Below are positions 36,551 through 48,251 of a stretch of 64,000 nt of DNA, one piece after another (the first letter of the stretch is position 1; each line of letters starts with the position of its first letter). This stretch comes from Sapria himalayana (lineage: Eukaryota; Streptophyta; Magnoliopsida; Malpighiales; Rafflesiaceae), in NCBI GenBank assembly GCA_029783825.1, contig JAREIK010003431.1, positions 2,633,348-2,697,347 on the forward strand, given 5' to 3'. The notes beneath the pieces are model-generated. The model was not told where the DNA came from. It searched no databases and saw only the letters and a program-made list of their open reading frames with translations. A program made the position numbers and the translations under genes.

Positions 36551-38000
36551 TGAAGTTATTATATAATAAAGTTGCTCAACTTTTTGGAATGAAATTGAAA
36601 ATGATCAGTGATCCCAAGTAAGTAATTACTCATTGTACATAGTTCACTCAATTAGCTACATAATTTTTGAAAGTTTTTACAACTAAAGTAGATGCAACAA
36701 AGAGAGTGAAACAAATAGAAAGACTAATGGATATTATATTCACATATTCATTGCCCGATGGATTTTTAGCAATATACAACAAAATCTTGGATATTAGGGA
36801 GTTTCCCACGAGTCAAGAGTTATAATATTGAGTAGTTCAATTTATACAAGAGGAAACATATTTCTCTATGCTTGCTAGTAGTCGAGGGGATATTTCTCAT
36901 AGTAGAGAAAAAAGATAGATGAGTCATAATTCAATATACATATTATAGGAAGTTGGGTCATACCAAGACAATTATGGAGAGTTGTTATTAAGGAGGAGGC
37001 CGAGAGCATAACAGATAGTTGATAGAGACGGGTGGAATATGACACCCATTCAAGGGTCATTGTAGAATTATATCACAATAACTCATGCTGAAAGAGAATA
37101 TTCATGATTCCTCCCTAATGAAGCAATAGTTGGTCTTTCCCAACCTTTAAGTATCACACCTCTTATGACTCGTTCCTCAACTTTACACTCAGAGATTATT
37201 GATTCATGACTCACTACCTACATTATAGATAATCATTTTCTTTTTATTATATTTTTTGTTTGTATATTGAATACTATGATAGTTAATGGCAAACTTTCAA
37301 AATTTATTGAATATAATAGTATTCAGTTTGGTTTATGGTTTTTTCATGTTTTACTGATTTTCGATTGTAATATTTGGCTTCTTTCCATGAGTCAACTTTT
37401 TAAATAACTCAACTCTGATTCTATTTTCTTTTCTATTGATGATTATTTGTTAAATTTGGATCAGAGGATACTAAAAACTTTCTTTCAGACAGAACATAAT
37501 AGATTATATTTCTTCTCTTCTATGATATAATCTCTTACTATATATTTATATGTTTGATAATTTGCTTGTACTTTCTCAACTTGGTTATCTATCACTAGCC
37601 AAGTTGAGAATATTTTATCATATTATTAAAAGTATTTCTATTTTAGAGTATGAAATATTAGAGTTTACTCATATCAGTCTTGGCTATAATATCAATATGA
37701 GTAAGGACTTATTTGATCTATTATGTTCAAATATATTGGGACATAGTAAAAATGATATCTCAAAGGGATTCAGGTATTGTATTACTTTCATCGATGATTT
37801 TTCATGATTTACATGAATATTTTTTTGTTTTAGATCATAAATTTTCTTTAGTTCTTAGTTATTTTATAAAATGACACAAAATAAATATAATCATCATTAT
37901 CATCAATCAAGTCTTATCCAAATTAATTTGGGTCAATTGTATGGATAAAAAAATAAATTTATTAAAAATTTAAAAATAAAAAGTAACAATGAATTACACT
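36550..38000 (+). mobile_element. Ty1/Copia relic (gag knuckle to integrase start)
   Basis: Blocks in order: a gag tail with a decayed CCHC knuckle near 36930-36985 (KLGHTKTIMES, family: CYYCKKPGHTKRNCWKL); the protease start near 37195 (EIIDS*LTTYI, family: WIIDSGAT.HM); GAG-pre-integrase at 37560-37650 (LSQLGYLSLAKLRIFYHI); and integrase at 37700-37860 (LFDLLCSNILG, FRYCITFIDDFS, IFFCFRS). The RT and LTRs were not found. It belongs to the same Copia type as the minus-strand copies on the right of the window. Confidence 0.65.
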
Positions 38001-38209
38001 ATGATAAAGCATCAACACTCATTGTATGGATCATTGACTTATATACTAGACTTCGTGTGTCGACACACACATAAAATAGAGTGATAAAAAAGAAGAATAG
38101 GTATCTAGTTAAGACACTTTAGACATTCTTGTTTGATAGGAGTGTATTCGACACTCTATGTACTGCCTTTTTAGGGTTGTTTGGTGTAGATTTCTTGATG
38201 TGTTATATT

Positions 38210-39250
38210 GATTTGAGATTTAAATAAAGAGATTTAAATCATAGTTTTAATAGAACTGGATGAATAATACTGAAACCAAAAATATTTTATATAAAATTAG
38301 TAAACTTGTGGAACGATGATTTGGAGGACAAAAATAAAATAGAAAGTCATAATATTTTCTATGTCACGACTTAATTATATTATGTACAAGTATGTTGAAA
38401 AGTCATGTCGTTTCTTGACCATGACTTTGCAAAATAAATCATGACAATCTTTGTAAGTTGTGACTCTATCATCGAGTTATCACAATTTTTTTATTATGCA
38501 ATATAATCTTCATGACTGTAATATTTTCTTAAAGTCGTGATCATATTATTTCTAAGACATAATGATGAATGTAACTTTATTTTCAAATTGTGGAAACTAA
38601 GTACCCTAATAGTACAAGAAGTCATAACATCTTTCGACACTACAACCTAATCTATACATATCCACAAAATACTAAGCAATTTTAAGTCATGGTGATTATG
38701 TAGTCACCCCTTTATGATCTAGAAAATATCAGTCTCAGTCATAGTAATTATGTCACCAAAAATCTATGATATAGAAAAGAAAATTTTCAATCATGACATT
38801 GTTGTCGCCATAATTTTGTGTTCTAGTGAACAATGCTCTCAATCATGGCCTTCTCACTATCATAACGTGACTATGTGTTATAGAGAGTAAATACATCAAT
38901 CATTGTCATTTTTGTTATTATGATTATGTATTCCAAATGATATTTTTCTTAGTCATGGCATTCATGTCATCCAAAGTAAAATTATATCAATCATATAAAT
39001 TTTACCGTTGTGTCCATGAGTTCTAGAGAAGAACTACCAAAGTCATGACATTCCTTTGCTGCCTCGACTTATGTACTTTTGAGGGGATCCAAAGATGTGA
39101 TAAAGTTACGACTTCAACCTAGTAACATCATGAGTTAATGGATACATTTGTCTTCTGTAACCCTCTATCCAAGCTTAGCATTCAATTGCTTTTGAGCATT
39201 TATGAATCTCAATGCATCATGGTCTGGAAAGAATATAATCTCTTGAGGAG
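38210..39250 (+). repeat. Long LTR family, copy D (partial)
   Basis: This matches copy C over blocks such as ATGCAATATAATCTTCATGACTGTAATATT and the TAATAGTACAAGAAGTCATAAC segment, and is rich in GTCATGAC words. It is about half the length of copies A and B. It abuts the gypsy relic to its right. Confidence 0.5.
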
Positions 39251-39479
39251 GTAAGTAACATCACGAGTATCAATTCCTAGATAATAGGGTAAAATTAATT
39301 ACCATAAATAAAATATCTCTATCTAGCCTCGTTTACTTTATTGCTGAAGTTTGCTATTGGACTCCTTGAAAAAGGACTCCCCTGAAGCATCTCAAGTTAT
39401 TTAAAAAATCTTGATGAAGGGGACATGCATAACAAGAGTTTCATTATTAGATCTTTAATATTCTAAAATACCTTAGCAT

Positions 39480-40390
39480 TAACTTCAATCTAATGAAATT
39501 TTCTTTTCCTGTGATATTTCATAATAAGGGCCATAATAGTGTTAAAACTCTAGATGAAGCAATTTCAATGGTAGAAAGTGATTGACCCATGAAAACTCCA
39601 AACATCTTGAATGCTTTGAGATCCAGGTCATTCTCTAATTGCATGTACCTTTTCAAGGTCTATTAAAATACCATATGAAAAATGAGAAAACCAAGGAAAA
39701 CCATTTATTCAGGAAAGAAATACACATTTTTAATGAATTAGCATACAATTTCTTCTCTATCAAAACAAGACACACCTATCAGAGATTATCGAAAAGTCGG
39801 ATCCTAGATTGACTACAAATTAGGATATCATCAAAGTATCTATAAAAAACATTCCTGAGAGATGTCGTAATACTTGAGTCATCACTCTCATAAAGATATT
39901 GGGTGTATTTGTCATTTCGAATAGCATGACAATCCACTCATTCATTTTTAAGGTGTCTTCCACTCATCTTTGAGATATATGCGAATTTGGTAAATAGTAA
40001 CTTTTAAGCTTGATCTTGGAAAGTAAGATAGCTCTAGTCATCATGTTAACCATGTCATTCAATCTTGAAATAGTGAAATGATAGTTGATGGTGGACTTAT
40101 TGATGGCTCGACTGTCAAAGCTCATCCATCAAGTTCCATCTTTCTTGGGAGTTAATAGTATAAGAATAACAAACGAGCTCAAACTTTCCCAAACTAATCC
40201 CTTCGTGAGCAACTCTTGCACTTGAGATTTGAGATCAACATGCTCAATAGGATTCATGCAATTGTGGGTAATGTTGGAAAGACTAGCATCCAACACAAAA
40301 TCAATAGTGTGTTGAATATTATGTAATGGAGATAATTGACATGAAAGGTTATTAGAGAATACATCATCAAATTCCCTAAAGGGTGCAACC
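39480..40390 (-). pseudogene. Gypsy reverse transcriptase relic
   Basis: Legible blocks: EFDDVFSNNLSCQLSPLHNI, then HTIDFVLDASLSNITHNCMNP, LLTKGLVWESLSSF, LLTPKKDGT*WMSFDSRAIN, then STINYHFTISRLNDMVNMM and LLSKIKLKSYY. Frame-shifted pieces of EWIVMLFEMTNTPNIFMRVM follow. They match the family's LPPxRDIxHxIDLxPGA, LLEKGFVRESLSP, LTPKKDGTWRMCVDSRAIN, FPIPRLDDMLD and SKIDLKSGYHQ boxes. In the RMC box the R has become a stop plus W. Confidence 0.75.
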
Positions 40391-41601
40391 TCAATGAGAA
40401 GTGAGAACTAGAATAGTTGCTCCACCCAAGAACTCTTGAGTGGAGCAACTATTCCCTATAGCTATTTTTTGATCCTTCTCCCCATAGCCAATAAACTCAC
40501 ATTGTAGATGACTTCATATAACTGAGTTGCTGACTCTCAATCTTGGATTGTACGAGTGTAATTTTTATCTTTTTCCCTTGATGCACGAATACTAGTGTAT
40601 TTGATCATCAAAAATATAAATACTATTGTCATATAACAAGGGAAGTACTAAGATAATGCATCCAACATCTATAGCTAGAACATTGGAGGAGACCCCCATT
40701 TGATGAATCAAGAATTGCAAAGGCACAAGACAATTATGCTTTTGGACATGGAGAGTTGCAACATTAATCCAAGTTGTCTTATATGGCTCATGTATGGGAC
40801 CACATTAACGTCTACCTTGGTCATGGTAGACGTAGAGATAATATTGATACAACTAACACTATCTACTATTACTTCACATATTTTGTCACTGAAATTTTAT
40901 AAAAGTATAAAAGTGCGACTCTAATTCTCAATGACATGAAATATATACACAGTGCACTGTCATGAGTGATGAGGATTCCACGAGCTCATGGTGAATGAGT
41001 ATGCATTCTAGGATATCATCAAGTAATCTAGAATTGGCATAAATTTGATAAGTTAGCGTATCACCCTCTGTATTTACCACAACTTTTTTGATAACACTCA
41101 CTTTGTAAGAAATGAGTATGATGGTGAGACTCTGTCCTTTGAGGACATACTTATGGTTCTTGTCCAAGTCTTTAATTAAGGCATAGATCCTTTCCAAGTA
41201 ATAGGTACAAAAGGCAAATAGTTTTTCTTTCAAGTTAGGATAGATGTGTGCTCAAAATAGTAAAAAAATACACATGAGTGTCTCAGTCTCGAGGGTGCTA
41301 GACCAAATGAGATACTCATCGAACTTGGTAACATACACCTTTGTCAAGGAGTTGCCATGTCACAATAAAGTTTATTGATCTTATGGCAGAGCATTATATA
41401 ATAGAGAAAGGTATGCATTTTTTAATTGATTGTTCATATCTGTCCAAGTACAAATGGCAGCTCACCTCTCATCTCACATGATTAGTCGATATTAGACTAG
41501 TATTGACAAACTTTTTTTAGGTTAACTTCATAGAAGAAAAACTCACCCTATAAAATTTCTAGAAAAGTATACCACTAAAAATAAAGGTTCGTACTTCTTA
41601 A

Positions 41602-42027
41602 TAGAGGTGTCAAATGGACTATGTCATGCTGGCCCATCCCATATTTTTAGGCTCGTCCGAGCCATCGTTTCGTGCTGAAATGACTCTAAAAATGAGCAGT
41701 CTAACATGATCTATTGGCATGCATTTTGGTTGAGTTGTGTCAAGCTAGATAAGGCCTGGCCAGGCTAGCCTGGTTCGCTCTAGGCTAGCTTGGAATGTGT
41801 CGCAAGCCAGCCGTGCCAAAACTAGCCCAAACATACCATCATGCTGGGTCATGTCGAGTCATTTCATATCGTGTCTCCCGTGCCAAATGGTTTGGCACAG
41901 TACAGCCTGAGCGGTGCTATGGGCTATCCAAGCACGAATCTAATCAGTGTTATGTCATGCTAAGAATAGCTAAATCATGTCGTGCCACATGTTGTGCTCG
42001 GGTCACCTGACCTAATTAATACCTCTA
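41602..42027. mobile_element. Non-autonomous hAT element, 426 bp, copy c
   Basis: Left end TAGAGGTGTCAAATGG; right end, on the minus strand, TAGAGGTATTAATTAGG, more decayed. Target duplications CTTCTTAA/CTTCTTAG match 7 of 8; shifting the boundary by one base gives a perfect ACTTCTTA. It inserted into the gypsy gag region. GC-richer than its flanks, with no transposase. Confidence 0.82.
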
Positions 42028-42498
42028 CTTCTTAGTCAAGAAAACACGATGGGTTGAGTTATCAATCAAAAATAGGAGCCTCAAAATAAATATTTTTTTT
42101 TCATTGATTTTCTAATATTTTTGGTCATTTCCTCTTGGTGCTCTCGATGAGAAAAGTGTGAATGACTAAATCATCGCTCATAAAGCAATTTTCAAACTCA
42201 TTCACCTGATGTTGGCGATCATGTTGTAACTTTGCTATGCATTCATTGGTTTCACTTTGAAACAATGCATAACCATTATGAATTATCATACTCATATAAT
42301 AAGGCATAGATATAAGCAAAGGCTTTGTCGAATCACATTGAGAAGTCAAGTTCCATACTAACATGTTTTACTTAACTAGTTAGATGACTCGACTCCTCAT
42401 TATGACAATTATCACCATAACAAGTAGATATGTTACTGGGATTCAATGAAAACAATAATTTTTTAAAGACATAACATGGTGCTCCTAGGATCTTAAAT

Positions 42499-42510
42499 CC
42501 TCTCATACCA
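42499..42510 (-). promoter_or_regulatory. Probable gypsy primer-binding site
   Basis: Minus strand TGGTATGAGAGG is close to the TGGTATCAGAGC consensus, placed between LTR-like sequence on its right and gag on its left. Confidence 0.45.
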
Positions 42511-43429
42511 AACTAATATAGTACTAGCATACTAAATGTATTTTAAACAAGTTTAATTAATTAAACAATTCAAAATGTACAAATTAGAATTTACTATCAT
42601 ATTCATAGATAGCTTCCATTGGTCGGTTATAGTGATACATCATCATCAACAAGAGGTGGTATTTAATAGAATTTTATTATCCAAACTAATTTTTCAAATT
42701 TCATACTCAAATTCAGGAATTGGGAACATGAACGAGCATATGGGCTTTGAAGTAATTTGGTTTTGATGTTTAGAATGGAAATTTTACCAATATGAGAGGG
42801 TAAAATGATGGACTATTTAGTGAGGATAATAGGAAGTCTCAATCTAGAATTTAGATCCAAATTAGGATTTCAAGAATTTAGTTTTTTTTTTTTTTTATAA
42901 GGATTTGAAAATGCTAGAATTATTCTGGAGGGGATGAATTTGAAGATAATGAGTTGAGTATTACTAGAATTGAATGCAGAAATTCAACTCCCACTTAAGG
43001 TTGGGACTTAAGGACGAATTGGGTAGCTTTTTAGACTCAATTCAGGGTTTATGGGTAGGCGACAAGTGGAGGTAGAAGAGAAAGGGGGTAATTTAGGTTC
43101 AGAATGAAATGATGAGTGGGTTTCACACTCCTCACCAAGGCTTCCCCTGAAGGGAAGCCCAATCCTTGACAGAGAACTTCAAAATAATTGAAAACAAGGG
43201 GAGGACCTTCACACACCAATCGAATTATTTACCGATTGTTTCAAGAGCAAATTGAGGTGTACATGAGCAAAAAAAAAAAACAATGCTTTTTCTATAATTT
43301 TTGATCTTTTAGAAAATGGGATGTTTTATATAGCCCAAATAACAACAAAGAAAAGGAGGGGAGAGGGAGGAGGAGGAAAGGTCAGTAAGCCAAGTTTTAT
43401 TTGGTTGACCCAATCCAACAAAGCAAATA

Positions 43430-45790
43430 CAAAAGGAAAAAGATACAAATATCTTTCACCCTATGTGGATTTCTCCCATAACCCCCGAGGCTTTGTCTTC
43501 ATCTTCAAAACACAATTTGGCATGTAAGGTGTTTGCCAAATGGTGGCTTCATTGTTATACATAGGGAAAATGCATGTCCTCATCACATTTATTAATTATA
43601 ATGTATTATCATTTCTTTTATATATATATTTTCATCAAATTAATTTTTTATAATTTAATGAAATATCTAAAAAAAAATTACTAGTCAACTAAAGTAGCAT
43701 TCGATTGGCCCAAACTAACAAAACAAAAACAAAAGATGACAATATGAACTTCTCATTATAATTCCTCAAAAAAATTGTCATGGTCTTCAAAATTCAATGC
43801 GGTTTGTGGGGTGCTACCAAATGGTGGTGTCATCACTATACATGATAAAATTACATATCCTCATCACATATATTCTAGCATATTTATATATATTTTTTAT
43901 TTTTTAAATATTTTTATTAAATTAATTTTTTATCATTTTAAAAAATATCAAAAAATATATCTATCATCTAATACAAAAAATGAATAACCATATATATCAT
44001 GAGCAATCATCAATAAAAATAATCAAATACTCAAAGGTATATCTAATTACAACTCTATTATGTCATTATATATCTAAATATATCATATCGAATGAATAAT
44101 TACTCATAAGAACCTAACATTAAGAATAACAAACTTTAATATGTTTTACTAATAGACATACTCACACTTTAGGATAAAAATATTCTTCATAATTTGGTAA
44201 TGTATTCTTAACTTAGCTAATAATGAATAATCAAGTTGAGAATAAATTATAAAATGATCCAATACACTCAAATATTTATCAAGAGATCATGTTGTGTGAG
44301 CAAAAACATATAGTCTATTTTGTTGAGTTTCAAAAAAATCTTCCTCAAAATCTTATAATCCTACAAATAAATATAAGAAAAAATAAAAATAAAATTAAAT
44401 TATTTTTAAAATCAACAAATTGATATAAGATTGCACAAAAATAGAATAAAAGCAAATCACATAATGAAATAATACAATAAGAAATCTACAAACTAATCCC
44501 TTTAATGAAATAAAGTCAAATTGAGGCATCTTATAGGTTGGGTCAATAAAATGTTACTTTAGCTTATTGATTATTTCTCTCTAACAAAATTTTTTTAAAA
44601 AAAGAAAGATAAAATGCTCTCACCCTTTGTGGGCTTCTCTCAAAACTCACCAAAGGCTTTGTCTTGATCTTTGGAACTCAATGCAGCACGCGGGGTGTCT
44701 GCTATATGGTGGTATCGTCATTATACATGGTGAAAATATATGTCCTCATCACATATAGTTTAATGCATTATTATTTTTTATTTTTTTTAATGTTATTATG
44801 AAATTAATTTTTTATTATTTTATTAGTATCTAAAAATAAGAAATTGTCAATCATCCAGAGTGATGTTTGGCTGACCCAAATCAACAAAACAAAACAAAAA
44901 GGCAAAATGCTTTTTGTCCTATGTGAACTTCTCCCATGACTACCCATAGGCTTTGTCTTGGTCTTTGGAACTCAATGTGGCTCATGGGATGTCTACTGTA
45001 TGGTGGCATCATCATTATATATGAAAGAACGCATGTCCTCATCATATATAATCTAAAACATATTATTATTATTATTATTATTATTATTTAAATATCTGCA
45101 TCAACTTATTTTTTATCATTTTATAAAATATATTAAAAAATATGTATCATCTAATTTTTTAAAAAAAAGGCAAACTCATGTATACAGTGAATAATCATCA
45201 AAAGAGATAATCAAATACCTAAAATCATTTATAATCGTATTTTTACTAGGTTCTTATATGTATGAGTATATCACATCAAATGAGTTATTACTCACAACAA
45301 CTTGATATCGAGGATTAAAACTCTAAAATGTTTTACTAATAGACATTTTCATACTATAGAGCAAAAATAATGTCCAATGTGTAAGGTAAAGTATTCTCAG
45401 CTTGGTTAATGATGAATGACCAAGTTGAGAATAAACTAGAAAAAAGCCGAAGATAATCAAATATATATCAAGAGATCAACCATGGGAGAGAACATATAAT
45501 TTTCCCCGTTGTGTCCCAAAAAAAATCTTACTCAGAGTTTTCCAATCTTACAAAACACATATCTGAAGAAAATATAAAGTTAGAATTGGGTTGCATTGAA
45601 AATCAATTTAAAGAAAGAAGATTGTAGAAAAACAAACCAAAAGCAACTCGCATAATGAAATCACACAAAAAAAAATCTACAAACTAAACCATTATATAAG
45701 AAGTTAATGGAATTTGGGCATCCCATTGGTTAGATACTTTTATCCATAAAAAAATAAAATAATATATTGTAAATCACAATATCTTCATTC
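43430..45790 (-). repeat. Tandem duplication of a ~1.17 kb Copia segment
   Basis: Two head-to-tail units (about 43430-44590 and 44590-45790). Each holds two ~140-bp copies of a segment with GGCTTTGTCTT.ATCTT and TGGTGGC.TCATTATA.ATG..AAA and TGTCCTCATCACATAT (about 43455, 43747, 44616, 44906), then a minus-strand GAG-pre-integrase trace (45540-45230 and 44330-44040; QLGHSSLTKLRILYL in the right unit), then an LTR-like AAATCACATAATGAAAT block. The duplication probably arose by unequal recombination between Copia copies. Confidence 0.6.
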
Positions 45791-45839
45791 AAGTTAGTGT
45801 GTATAAGTCTAGAAAATTAAACCTGGAGAAAAAAAAAGT

Positions 45840-47200
45840 TAGCAAAAGGCTTGTCAAGGTCTTGATGAAGATATCAACTAGTTATGTGGTTATATGAATA
45901 TAAGATGCATCAATAGTCTTATCATGTATATTCTCATTGAAGTAGTCTAGTTATATCGATCTTTATGTGCTTCATCTACCCATTAAATATATGATTAGAT
46001 GCTACATGTCTCATTGCATGACTATCATAGTTAAGGGTAGTAAAATAAAAAAGTTGGATACTTGATATCCTTAAGTAGGTATCAAAAATATCTAGAAAGT
46101 AATAATCATCATCGCTCTGAACTTAGCCTCTACATTGAATCTAAAAATAGTCATATATCTTTTATTTTTCTACGAGACAAAATTATCTTTAAAAGAATAG
46201 AAAAACCTTTTTTTATATCACCTTTCGATGCGAGTTGATACTTAATTAAAATCCAAGCACCCAATTAGTCACTAGCTACATATGCTCATGATGGCTGAAA
46301 TAGATCGTAAGTCCTAGATACTTCTTCACATACCTAAATATACAGAGAGGTTTCCTAGTGAATATACCGAGCAAGATTTAGGAAATAACTAATTATATTG
46401 ATTACACGAGTTAAACTTGATGTGATAATAATCAAATAATTAATCTTTAATGTGATTCTCCTATAAGTAGTATCAACTTGAGGAAATATATTTGATAAGA
46501 AATCAATACATGCATAAATAGAAGTATTTGTTTGAACACAACACAAGCGAACAACTTCTATAAAAGTATCAATTTCATATCTCGTGCAATTCATTGCCTA
46601 GAATAAGCTATTTCTATATTAAGAATGTATATGAGACTTGCAAAGTAATTCATCAAGAAGTGTGACAAGAGGTATTATTTGTATTAGTTGATTCACAACT
46701 CATTATCTCACATAATCAAAAATCATCCATATACACAATAAGTAAAATTATCTTGTTATCAAATTTCTCTGAAAAAAAAAATCATAATAGCTATGTGTAA
46801 TCCAAAAGAAGTAATTTCATATGAAAATCTCACAAACTAGGATATCAATGACTACTTTAGGTCATACAATATATTTTGTAATCTATAAATTATGGCTGAT
46901 TATGTTATTTGAAACCTAAGTAGTCACTCCATATGCACCTCCTCAAAATCATCATAAATAAAAAGTATTTTTTATATCTAATTGATATTTTCTCCACCTA
47001 TGAGTTTCTCGCTATGGAAAAAAATATATATGGATGTCATCTTGGGCACTAGAGAAAAAGTATCATGATAATCTAAGCCAAATATTTAAGTAAAACTCTT
47101 ACTACAAGTCTCATCTCAAGGTGAACTATCTTCTTATTTAGATCTATCTTTAGAGTGGACACTCACCTACAACAAATAACAAACCTTCCAGGGTGTCATA
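45840..47200 (-). pseudogene. Copia reverse transcriptase and RNase H relic
   Basis: RT blocks: TQKYGLDYHDTF-like sequence near 47090, IFFSIARNS and YQLDIKNTFLHDDFEEVHM near 47000-46930 (partly frame-shifted), and ILLIVYMDDFLIM near 46745-46705, the YxDD catalytic box. RNase H end: HIKIDITRLL, DKTIDASYIHITT*LVDIFI and KTLTSLLL near 45975-45840, which match the family's HIDIDxHFVR, DVSYVHTTxQLADIFTK. This part would copy the RNA into DNA in an active element. Confidence 0.75.
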
Positions 47201-47349
47201 GTAATAGTTCCAAAGTTCCATTGAACTAAAGGAAATCTATATCTTACAACATGTCCTAACACAATCCAGGAAAGATGAATTTCAAAAGAAAACTTTAATA
47301 TTCAAGTAACATCAATTGTAGTAAAAAAAGTAAAGTAAGTGAGAACACA

Positions 47350-48219
47350 TGAGTATGATAATATTAATAAGACCTAGTGATGATTACCACTCATCTATTC
47401 CTTTCTAAGTACAATCAAAATATCAAGATCAAAAGAGTTTGCTACATAATCATCTTGCTCCTTGGTAGATGTGTATATCCCCTCCTACGAGTATAGACAA
47501 TAAGTCATGGGGTCAAGTCTTTTAGTCCTTGGAAGATATTAGTCTAAACTTGATTAGACTCGTGAGATATTGTTTCGTCCAAAATCGAGAGAGATTTTCT
47601 TTCATGTGAAATCTCACTCTTTCTATTATCAACATGATATATACTTTGTTAATACGTAGAATGACTCTATAAGAGTTTCATCATAATATAGACAAACAAG
47701 TTCAGGTATAGCGAACGAGTGACTCTCTTCTAGCTAAAGATCTGAAAGTGAGTACTAAGGAGTCAAAAAAATGATGAGTCCAATTGCAGCCCATGGACTC
47801 TTACTCTTCCTAGGCTCATGAAAAATAATTCATGCTTGAAAAAAGTAACATAAGCATTCCCTAAAATCCTAATGGTCTTTGATGAAAAACATGCCTATCC
47901 TATGTGGGTACTATGTACTAGAAAATCCAAGAAAGATATATAAAAAGATTTAAGTGTTAAATTTTTTCTGTCTTGAGGAGAGATTGTAGATCAAGAAAGT
48001 ACTCTCAAAAATTTTATGAAATAAACCAAATAATCTCTCTCTAAGATATAAAATATGAAATAACATGTTAAGAAATGATATATGATGATATCTGGTGATG
48101 ATGTAGTTTGAGGTTAAAACTACATCGCTTTAAAATAATACGAAATACACTTTCTAATAAGAAGTATCTGAGCTATCTCAATCAGATATTTATTCTTCTT
48201 TTCAATCATCCTATTATAT
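47350..48219 (-). pseudogene. Copia integrase relic
   Basis: The segment NRMIEKKNKYLIEIAQILLI (from 48212) matches the family's NGVAERKNRHLLEVARALL. Further along, LTLKSFYIFLGFSSTWYP and HRIGMFFI (family: LDPKALKCIFLGYSxxQKGYRCY) lie near 47970-47900. The upstream end of this domain is across the insertion at 52448. The integrase core joins element DNA to the host chromosome in active copies. Confidence 0.7.
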
Positions 48220-48230
48220 GGGTTGAGACT
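48220..48230. other. Target-site duplication, left copy
   Basis: GGGTTGAGACT, repeated as GGGTTGAGATT at 52438-52448. Nine bases (GGGTTGAGA) are identical, then one mismatch and one match. Confidence 0.85.
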
Positions 48231-48251
48231 AAGAAGCACGGACACGGACAC

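Larger units (their letters stand above)
39300..43310 (-). mobile_element. Ty3/gypsy relic with 5' LTR side, PBS, gag region and RT
   Basis: On the minus strand: LTR or leader (about 43310-42511), a primer-binding site (42510-42499), a gag-region open frame (42364-42125), a hAT insertion (41602-42027), further uncharacterised gag/protease region (for example 41233-40928), and a clear RT (about 40390-39480). RNase H and integrase are missing, replaced on the left by an unrelated LTR. The outer limits are estimates. Confidence 0.65.

Noticed and set aside
43455..45050. Four similar ~140-bp segments considered as a CRISPR-like array
   Set aside because: Repeats are long, diverged and unevenly spaced, in eukaryotic Copia-derived DNA. 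No CRISPR features.
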